This document shows, piece after piece, positions 1 to 4,375 of a DNA stretch of 5,402 nucleotides. Position 1 is the first letter of the stretch. Every line of letters starts with the position of its first letter. The translations under genes were made by a program, and so were the position numbers. This DNA comes from Lentisphaerota bacterium. Lineage in GTDB: Bacteria > Verrucomicrobiota > Kiritimatiellia > JAAZAB01. Under the pieces are notes generated by a model. That model saw nothing but the letters and a program-made list of their open reading frames with translations. It made no database searches and had not been told where the DNA came from. The stretch covers positions 1 to 5,402 of the forward strand of contig JACPGN010000122.1 in assembly GCA_016182435.1 (NCBI GenBank), read 5' to 3'.

Positions 1-45
1 CATCTTCCTCGGTCTATACTTCCCGCGTTTCTCCTTCTTCTTCAC
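1..45 (-). CDS. N-terminal fragment of an unidentified basic protein, possibly an IS transposase OrfA (runs off left edge)
   Basis: A GTG codon at 45-43 opens a frame that stays open to the window edge, giving 15 residues: VKKKEKRGKYRPRKM, with the first read as Met. A perfect Shine-Dalgarno GGAGG lies at 57-53 with a 7-base spacer, which is the main reason to accept such a short frame. The N-terminus is very basic, with nine Lys or Arg in 15 residues. That fits the DNA-binding start of a transposase such as an IS3-type OrfA, where a Lys/Arg-rich R-Y-x-P/S-x-x-K stretch precedes a helix-turn-helix. This assignment is inference from composition and context: an inverted repeat just upstream and an apparently cut-off gene beside it. 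A ribosomal or other nucleic-acid-binding protein is possible. Too little is visible to name a family. Confidence 0.45.
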   Translation of the reverse strand, partial: MKKKEKRGKYRPRKM

Positions 46-94
46 GGTAACACCTCCGAAGATCTTCAACAGATCTTCATTTAGAAGTGTTACC
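46..94 (-). promoter_or_regulatory. Two-part inverted repeat enclosing the ribosome binding site of the leftmost gene
   Basis: The outer arms GGTAACAC (46-53) and GTGTTACC (87-94) are exact reverse complements. Nested inside are GAAGATCT (58-65) and AGATCTTC (71-78), also exact, around the 5-base loop TCAAC. In minus-strand RNA the outer stem ends one base before the GTG start at 45. Four bases of the GGAGG ribosome binding site (57-53) sit in the internal loop and the fifth is in the outer stem. Such a fold would hide the start from ribosomes when transcription enters from upstream. Insertion sequences such as IS10 and IS50 are known to use hairpins in this way to ignore outside promoters; applying that here is inference. 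The pairing is seen directly. Confidence 0.6.
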
Positions 95-119
95 CTATTT
101 CAACCCTCAAGAGCGGCCA

Positions 120-176
120 TTATCCCGTCGTTAGCGCAAGCATAACCAGCGGAAGCGCTTGTTTAACTCGGCTCAT
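120..176 (-). pseudogene. Truncated exported-protein gene: signal-peptide-like N-terminus only (18 codons)
   Basis: An ATG at 176-174 follows a strong Shine-Dalgarno GAGGAG (190-185) with an 8-base spacer, only 17 bases after the stop of the upstream lipoprotein gene. The frame reads MSRVKQALPLVMLALTTG and then TAA at 122-120. Arg3 and Lys5 followed by a hydrophobic run from Ala7 to Leu15 is the layout of a Sec signal peptide, but no mature protein follows. The best reading is the third gene of the operon cut off right after its signal peptide, probably by the element to its left. Alternatives are a genuine tiny membrane peptide or chance. The operon-like spacing and the ribosome binding site argue against chance. 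Translation was done by hand. Confidence 0.5.
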
Positions 177-193
177 ATTATTAGCTCCTCTAT

Positions 194-1996
194 TCAGTTT
201 TTATGATTCTTATTTTGCATCCAGATTATTTCAAACTCATTAAGCTGTTTGATATTTATCCGCGCCGTGGTCCCTGAACGGGTTATCTCCGGTTTTACGC
301 TTCCCCGCCATTGCTGGACTGCCCCCATTTCAAACCATTCCGGCAGGGATACAGTCACATTCAAACCATTTTGCAGTTTCACTTTAAAGCGCGGTTCTTT
401 CCCGCCGGCATTGGATTTGGCATCCGTTGTGTAATCCAGATTCCGGATCATTACCAGTATCCCCTTATCACCAGACCATGATTCATAGATTTTTACATAG
501 CCCTTCGCCTCATCGCCTTCCGTCCGTTCCGAAACCAGCGCCAGCGGCGAAAGTATTTCCTGCCGGCCATGCACTTCGCGATTCAGACGCTTAATTGCTT
601 CTTTCAGCGGCGGGTCATCAGCAAAGCCGGCGTTGTTTTCAAACTTATAGGCAAAGTATTTAATGCCTTTGCAGCCCCGGACGATACTCATCCAGGTCAT
701 GACCTCCAGTTCCGGCAGCTCAAGGAAGCGCTGGCCTTGCTTGAATGCCTCTGGAATCCAGAGGAACGGACGGGGACGGGTGGAGCTCCGAGCCTTTTCC
801 AAGCTCTTTTCTTCCTCATCAATAAAACGGTCAGGTTTATGACTGTTGGCCAGGCAATAAGGATTGGCAAATGCGGCATCAGCAACCTGGCCATAGATGT
901 TCCATAATTCAGGATACATGGCCGTGCAGTAATGGATTGCGTAGAGTTTATTCTTCCGCTGTTGAAAGAACTTGAGCCGTTCGGCAATGATCGGCGCCGC
1001 GCCGGCGCCATATTCACCGCTTTTAACGTCATGACAGGCAACGTCCGCGCCAAGCGCGTTAAAAGTATGGACGGGCACGTCGTCTTCCGGGTAAAGTGCC
1101 AGATCCTTGCGGTCCTTGTTTGAACCAAGGGCGTAACAATCGAGAAAAACACCATTCAGCGCGCGCACCAGGGCATGACGCTGCTTGCCGTCGGCATAAA
1201 GGACTTTAAAGCACAATGGCATTCCCGTAGTGATCAGAAATGGCGCCTGGCAGACGAGCATAGCCGGCGCATTTGGTTCTGGCGCGCGCAGGATCGTAAA
1301 TTTCGGAACTTCACGCTGGTTGATCCAGAGCTTTTGCGGCGTTTCACTCTTCGGCTGGTACTGGAGATAGACCCATTTATAATCGAGAGAATAGGTGATC
1401 GCGGTAATCTGTTTATCCGGCGGGCGGTAGCGAGGAACCAGTATATTTTGAATCCCGCTAAGATCGGGACAAGTTTTGGATTCTTCCGCCTGTGGCGGGG
1501 TATTTTGGATTGCCGAGTTCGCGTTCGTGTCTGATGTAGACGTGAGCAGGCGAAGTTCCTGACGACCGAAATTCTGCGCCTTGAAATTGGCCTGGAATTC
1601 AACCGTTTCACCGGGTTTGAGTTCGTTGCGGGGATAATATTGCCACCAGGTTGCGGGACCATTTTTAGGGAAGTCGCCTTCAGTTGATTTGCCGGCGGAC
1701 GATTTAATAAGTTTATCCGGCGGAACTTTTGGCAGGGACTTGCCGTTTAATTCCGCGCCGGTGAAGACAATGGTGTTCGTGGTGTGGTTGGAGATATAGA
1801 CTTCAAACGTGTTGTAACCCAGTTTCGGTTCGGTGGAGACGGCATATTGGGTATGGATTTCAAGACCGCGGGGCGCTTCCGCGGGCATGCCCTTTTTTAT
1901 GGCCGGTTCCAACCTGACACAACCGGTCAGCAGCAGAAGAATAAAAAATATTACCCGCGAAACTACGCGGAAACGTTCGATTGTTTTGCTTTCCAC
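194..1996 (-). CDS. Large lipoprotein with a glycoside-hydrolase-like central domain, substrate unknown
   Basis: A 600-residue protein starting at GTG (1996), supported by AAAAGGA ending 7 bases upstream. Residues 14-26 form a lipoprotein signal with lipobox L-T-G-C (Cys26). Residue 27 is Val, not Asp, so sorting to the outer membrane is likely. The layout I infer is: an Ig-like beta region at about 45-155 (KPGETVEF at 127-134 is typical); a low-complexity linker at 155-178; a second beta region at about 195-280; an alpha/beta, probably TIM-barrel, region at about 280-485; and a C-terminal beta region at about 495-595. FLWIPEAF (411-418) followed by MTWMSIVRGCKGIKYFAYK (433-451) resembles the last barrel strands of GH42/GH-A-like proteins, where a Met/Trp-rich helix precedes a G-x-K-G-I-x-Y-F strand. 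Glu416 could be catalytic, but I cannot identify an acid/nucleophile pair, so it may be a non-catalytic relative. It follows the calcium-repeat gene by 52 bases with no terminator, suggesting one operon acting at the cell surface. Family membership is inference; lipoprotein status is well supported. Confidence 0.82.
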   Translation of the reverse strand: MESKTIERFRVVSRVIFFILLLLTGCVRLEPAIKKGMPAEAPRGLEIHTQYAVSTEPKLGYNTFEVYISNHTTNTIVFTGAELNGKSLPKVPPDKLIKSSAGKSTEGDFPKNGPATWWQYYPRNELKPGETVEFQANFKAQNFGRQELRLLTSTSDTNANSAIQNTPPQAEESKTCPDLSGIQNILVPRYRPPDKQITAITYSLDYKWVYLQYQPKSETPQKLWINQREVPKFTILRAPEPNAPAMLVCQAPFLITTGMPLCFKVLYADGKQRHALVRALNGVFLDCYALGSNKDRKDLALYPEDDVPVHTFNALGADVACHDVKSGEYGAGAAPIIAERLKFFQQRKNKLYAIHYCTAMYPELWNIYGQVADAAFANPYCLANSHKPDRFIDEEEKSLEKARSSTRPRPFLWIPEAFKQGQRFLELPELEVMTWMSIVRGCKGIKYFAYKFENNAGFADDPPLKEAIKRLNREVHGRQEILSPLALVSERTEGDEAKGYVKIYESWSGDKGILVMIRNLDYTTDAKSNAGGKEPRFKVKLQNGLNVTVSLPEWFEMGAVQQWRGSVKPEITRSGTTARINIKQLNEFEIIWMQNKNHKN

Positions 1997-2003
1997 TTTA
2001 GCG

Positions 2004-2010
2004 TCCTTTT
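2004..2010 (-). promoter_or_regulatory. Ribosome binding site that fixes a GTG start for the lipoprotein gene
   Basis: The minus strand reads AAAAGGA here, 7 bases before the GTG at 1996. This placement, and the position of the lipobox 23-26 residues in, make the non-ATG start the natural choice over any internal Met. Confidence 0.65.
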
Positions 2011-2048
2011 GCGTATTTAGCTGGCAATCATATCGAAGGGTAGCGGGC

Positions 2049-3137
2049 TTATTCCAAAGTGGTGAACACCTTCAGATTTACCACATTGCTCACGTCATTG
2101 GTGGGGCCGGCCCGCGGATCGCGGCCTTGCAGGTATTCGGTCAGGTTGCTTACCCCATCCCCGTCGCTGTCGCTGGCGGCGTCGTTCTGATTCGGATTCA
2201 GGCCGTTCAGGACTTCCCAGCCGTCGGGCATGCCGTCCCCGTCAGTGTCAGGATTCATAGGATTAGCGCCGTAAATGAAGACTTCGGCGTAATCGGAAAG
2301 CCCGTCCCCATCCGTATCTGCTTTATTATCAGATGTTTCGAGCTGTTGCTCCAATTCCCGGTCAAGCCCGTCCCCGTCTTCATCCACGTAGATTAACGAC
2401 TCAAAAATTCGGGTCTCCCCACTCTGACGCCACAGATGGAGGACCGCCGCGTTCGTGTAAGTCGCCAGCGGCACGTCCAGGATGACCGTCGCCTCCGTGT
2501 TGCTGCCTGATTGGATATTGCCAAAGAGGTCTGTGACGACCGCTTGGCCGTTCGCGTCCAACAAATCCATGAACAGCATTCCGCTCGTGCTGTCAAAAAA
2601 CTTCAGCCGGTAACGAACAGAATTTGCGAGGATATTTCTATCCAAATCCACGTTCAAACTGCCCTCATCAATATCGGCCGTTTCCGGCAAATACCACGAG
2701 ACCGGATTGGACGACCATATCCCATCCACGCGATAAGCGCCTAAAATCCAGGAGGGTGCCGTGTAATCAAAGGCATCCTCTTCGGTCCAATCGGGATGGC
2801 CCCATAAAATCAGCGCACGCGATACTGGTGCGGCATCGGCCCCGTCGGGCACCAGGTCGGCATCGGAATCTTGATTCAGGGGATCGCATCCCGCTGTGTA
2901 TTCCCACAGATTGGTCAACCCATCGGCGTCGGTATCAATCAGGGCGTCGCTGGCGTTGGTTTCTGAAAGGCCGAACTTGATCTCCCAAGTGTCCGGCATC
3001 TGGTCGCCATCGGTATCCTGCGCCCCTGCAGGAGAGGCTATGCCCCAGAGCAAAAGAATGCCCGCCAGGGAAAGACGCGCCAGAGTTGTCGGGCAAACCC
3101 ACCTGCTAATAATTCCGTCATTGAGTAATTGTTTCAT
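2049..3137 (-). CDS. Secreted calcium-binding protein with seven thrombospondin type 3-like repeats flanking a beta domain
   Basis: The start chosen is ATG at 3137 (362 residues), because AGGGGG lies 5 bases upstream; a TTG five codons earlier overlaps that site and is less likely. Residues 1-39 form a Sec signal peptide: a long n-region, a hydrophobic core at about 22-34, and a cleavage site after Ala-Gly-Ala39. Asp-rich loops of the DxDxDGxxD type start at residues 41, 68, 90, 252, 274, 297 and 323. Those at 274 and 297 are textbook DTDGDG; those at 41 and 90 are degenerate at the Gly position. Each pairs Asp side chains around calcium in thrombospondin type 3 and EF-hand-like repeats. Between the two clusters, residues about 103-250 form a beta-rich domain of unknown type (LFMDLLDANGQ at 188-198). 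There is no C-terminal membrane anchor, PEP-CTERM or other sorting tail; the protein ends shortly after the last repeat. The likely role is structural or adhesive outside the cytoplasm, with calcium stiffening the repeats. It heads a probable operon with the lipoprotein gene 52 bases downstream. The partner and true function are unknown. Confidence 0.88.
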   Translation of the reverse strand: MKQLLNDGIISRWVCPTTLARLSLAGILLLWGIASPAGAQDTDGDQMPDTWEIKFGLSETNASDALIDTDADGLTNLWEYTAGCDPLNQDSDADLVPDGADAAPVSRALILWGHPDWTEEDAFDYTAPSWILGAYRVDGIWSSNPVSWYLPETADIDEGSLNVDLDRNILANSVRYRLKFFDSTSGMLFMDLLDANGQAVVTDLFGNIQSGSNTEATVILDVPLATYTNAAVLHLWRQSGETRIFESLIYVDEDGDGLDRELEQQLETSDNKADTDGDGLSDYAEVFIYGANPMNPDTDGDGMPDGWEVLNGLNPNQNDAASDSDGDGVSNLTEYLQGRDPRAGPTNDVSNVVNLKVFTTLE

Positions 3138-3142
3138 GGATA

Positions 3143-3148
3143 CCCCCT
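3143..3148 (-). promoter_or_regulatory. Ribosome binding site choosing the ATG start at 3137
   Basis: AGGGGG on the minus strand with a 5-base spacer (TATCC) before ATG. It would overlap the coding sequence if the in-frame TTG at 3152 were used, so ATG is preferred. Confidence 0.65.
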
Positions 3149-3185
3149 GCAATAAGGACGCTTAGAAGCTGAAACCAGCGGGAAA

Positions 3186-3215
3186 GAAAAAGCCATTGGC
3201 GATATGCCAATGGCT
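3186..3215 (-). terminator. Strong rho-independent terminator downstream of the trp genes
   Basis: AGCCATTGGC (3191-3200) and GCCAATGGCT (3206-3215) are perfect reverse complements around a 5-base loop. Read on the minus strand, the 10-bp stem runs directly into TTTTTC, the classic intrinsic-terminator layout. The plus-strand side has no T-run, so termination is of leftward transcription, from trpBA. It ends only about 38 bases before the ribosome binding site of the calcium-repeat gene and could therefore also act as a leader attenuator of that gene if its promoter lies upstream of the hairpin. Confidence 0.78.
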
Positions 3216-3255
3216 CCTGCGGAAAAACAATGAAGTGAGACGGTAAGAAGGAGAG

Positions 3256-3283
3256 AAAAAGCTTGTCAGATAAGCATCTGACA
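3256..3283 (-). terminator. Possible second, weaker rho-independent terminator
   Basis: TGTCAGAT (3264-3271) and ATCTGACA (3276-3283) are exact reverse complements around the 4-base loop AAGC. On the minus strand the stem is followed after three bases by TTTTTCTCTCC. The stem has only 8 bp and is AT-rich, and the T-run is offset, so it is weaker than the hairpin at 3191-3215. The two in tandem would form a double stop after trpA and the tandem repeat. A protein-binding palindrome is the alternative. Confidence 0.45.
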
Positions 3284-3294
3284 GTATGATAAAA

Positions 3295-3354
3295 TTGCCT
3301 GGTTGCCTGGTTGCCTGGTTGCCTGGTTGCCTGGTTGCCTGGTTGCCTGGTTGC
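3295..3354. repeat. Perfect short tandem repeat, 7.5 copies of TTGCCTGG
   Basis: Seven identical 8-base units run from 3295 to 3350, followed by TTGC. There are no mismatches, and the unit on the minus strand is CCAGGCAA. The array is non-coding and lies between trpA and the two terminator hairpins, so it would be in the trp 3' untranslated RNA. All six frames are open through it because the unit contains no stop in any phase, so apparent reading frames crossing it (for example repeating LVAWLPGC on the plus strand) are artefacts. Perfect identity suggests recent expansion by slippage and a copy number that varies among strains. Confidence 0.95.
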
Positions 3355-3432
3355 TCATAAACTCTTGCCTTTTTCCTTTTTTAGCACTCTGTCAGCTTCA
3401 CCTCACCCTGTCAACAATTATTTTTCATCTTA

Positions 3433-4215
3433 TTATTTCAACATCCCGTGCATGGCCTCGGCCAGCTCGCGGACTTTTTTTGCCAGACGACCGGCGCGGG
3501 CCGCTTCCACGAGGGCGCTGCCGACCACGACCGCATCGGCATGCCGCGCCGCCGCGCGCGCTTGAGCGCCATCGCTGATGCCGAACCCGGCGGCAATGGG
3601 CAAATCCGTGCAGGTGCGCAGTTGCGCCATGTGTTTCTTGATGTCGGCGGCCAGCTCTTTGCGCACGCCGGTGACGCCCTTGACCAGGATATAGTAGACG
3701 AATCCATCGGCCGCGGCCAGCAGCCGGCGGGCTCGTTCGGGCGCGGTGGTCGGGGCGATTAGCTGGATGAACAAGAGCTTATGGCGCTTCATGAGCGCGC
3801 GCAGTTCGGAAGCTTCCTCGTAAGGCAGGTCTACCACCAGCAGGCCGTCAATCCCCGCGCTTGCTGCGTCCCGGCACAGCCGGGCATACCCGTAGCGGAA
3901 AAGCGGATTGGCATAGCTGAAGAGAATCATGGGGGTTGCAAACTTGCGCCGCAGGCGCGCGGCCAGGGCCAGAATCCGGCGCAAGTTTGTGCCGGAAGAA
4001 AGCGCGCGCTGGCCCGCCGCCTGGATGGCGGGGCCGTCCGCCGTCGGATCGGAAAACGGCACGCCCAGCTCCAGGATGTCCACGCCGTTAGCCAGGGCCA
4101 CACGGATGTTGCGTTCCGAGGTTTTTAAGTCCGGGTCGCCGGCGGTCAGGTAGCCGATCAGCGCCTTGCGGCCCTGTTCGCGCAGCGTTTGAAATGTTTG
4201 CGTGATGCGGTTCAT
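3433..4215 (-). CDS. trpA: Tryptophan synthase alpha subunit
   Basis: Cleaves indole-3-glycerol phosphate to indole and glyceraldehyde 3-phosphate; indole passes through a tunnel to TrpB in the cytoplasmic alpha2-beta2 complex. The protein has 260 residues, normal for the family (about 255-270). The two catalytic acids fall at the classical positions, Glu49 in ELGVPFSDP and Asp60 in TADGP. Also visible are the YLTAGDP strand (22-28), SYANPL (100-105), the VVDLPYEE loop (127-134), the mobile GVTG loop (180-183) and the phosphate-binding AAGFGIS and VVVGSALVE segments near the C-terminus. The start is fixed: an in-frame TAA lies two codons upstream of the ATG. No good ribosome binding site is visible before it (ACATAAGCA). 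The usual translational coupling to trpB is absent because 143 bases, mostly a palindromic repeat, intervene. At the substrate loop the sequence is YYILVKGVTG, where the Salmonella enzyme has YLLSRSGVTG, so its Ser178 position is Leu here. Assignment is secure. Confidence 0.97.
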   Translation of the reverse strand: MNRITQTFQTLREQGRKALIGYLTAGDPDLKTSERNIRVALANGVDILELGVPFSDPTADGPAIQAAGQRALSSGTNLRRILALAARLRRKFATPMILFSYANPLFRYGYARLCRDAASAGIDGLLVVDLPYEEASELRALMKRHKLLFIQLIAPTTAPERARRLLAAADGFVYYILVKGVTGVRKELAADIKKHMAQLRTCTDLPIAAGFGISDGAQARAAARHADAVVVGSALVEAARAGRLAKKVRELAEAMHGMLK

Positions 4216-4275
4216 TGCTTATGTTTTCGTATCTGCTCAGGTCGCGGCCGACACGTATGCCCGAGGGAGTCTTTG

Positions 4276-4375
4276 ACCACGGATGCCACGGATAGCACGG
4301 ATTTTCTGGGCCTGCCCGCAGCTTGGCAGGCGGGCACAATTCCTGCGTATCCGTGTGATCAGTGTAATCCGTGGT
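4276..4375. repeat. Palindromic interspersed repeat inserted between trpB and trpA, made of CACGGATNN units
   Basis: Outer arms at 4276-4302 and 4349-4375 (27 bases each) match as reverse complements at 22 of 27 positions by my hand count. Each arm, read 5' to 3' inward, is three copies of a 9-base unit CACGGATNN (one unit in the right arm reads CACTGAT). The centre holds a GC-rich inverted repeat: GCCTGCC (4310-4316) with GGCAGGC (4325-4331), or alternatively GCCCGC (4314-4319) with GCGGGC (4330-4335). These two pairings share bases and cannot form together. I recognise this kind of CACGGAT-type intergenic repeat from environmental and PVC-group genomes, but cannot confirm copy number here. 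It overlaps the 3' end of trpB, supplying its last codons and stop. Confidence 0.85.

Larger units (their letters stand above)
1..119 (-). mobile_element. Possible left end of an insertion sequence (boundary uncertain)
   Basis: Three observations point to a mobile-element edge near 110-120. A signal-peptide-like reading frame stops abruptly at 120. A new, very basic frame then starts at 45 with a perfect ribosome binding site. A strong nested inverted repeat lies between them. On the minus strand, sequence just after the stop begins TGGCCGCTCTTGAGGG, which could be a terminal repeat, since many insertion sequences start with TG. The other end and any target duplication are outside the window, so neither the boundary nor the family can be fixed. 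It may instead be ordinary intergenic DNA between two unrelated genes. Confidence 0.33.

Noticed and set aside
1234..1662. Minus-strand frame of 142 codons inside the lipoprotein gene
   Set aside because: It is an alternate frame of a well-supported gene, rich in Arg and Ser with no motif; typical shadow.
2049..2120. PEP-CTERM or similar sorting tail on the calcium-repeat protein
   Set aside because: The C-terminus has no hydrophobic helix or basic end; the protein simply stops after SNVVNLKVFTTLE.
1833..2396. Plus-strand open frame of 187 codons
   Set aside because: It is antisense to the lipoprotein and calcium-repeat genes, whose export signals, motifs and ribosome binding sites support the minus strand. 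Its openness mirrors the biased Asp/Gly codons of the repeats.
3138..3152. Upstream TTG start for the calcium-repeat protein
   Set aside because: It would place the AGGGGG ribosome binding site inside the coding region and leaves no other site upstream; ATG at 3137 fits better.
3295..3354. CRISPR-like array
   Set aside because: Units are 8 bases, contiguous and without spacers; this is a simple tandem repeat.
3360..3432. Terminator immediately after trpA
   Set aside because: The region is A-rich on the minus strand and has no hairpin; the nearest good hairpins lie further downstream at 3264-3283 and 3191-3215.
3303..3578. Plus-strand frames with a repeating LVAWLPGC peptide
   Set aside because: They are produced by the 8-base tandem repeat, which lacks stops in every frame, and continue antisense into trpA.
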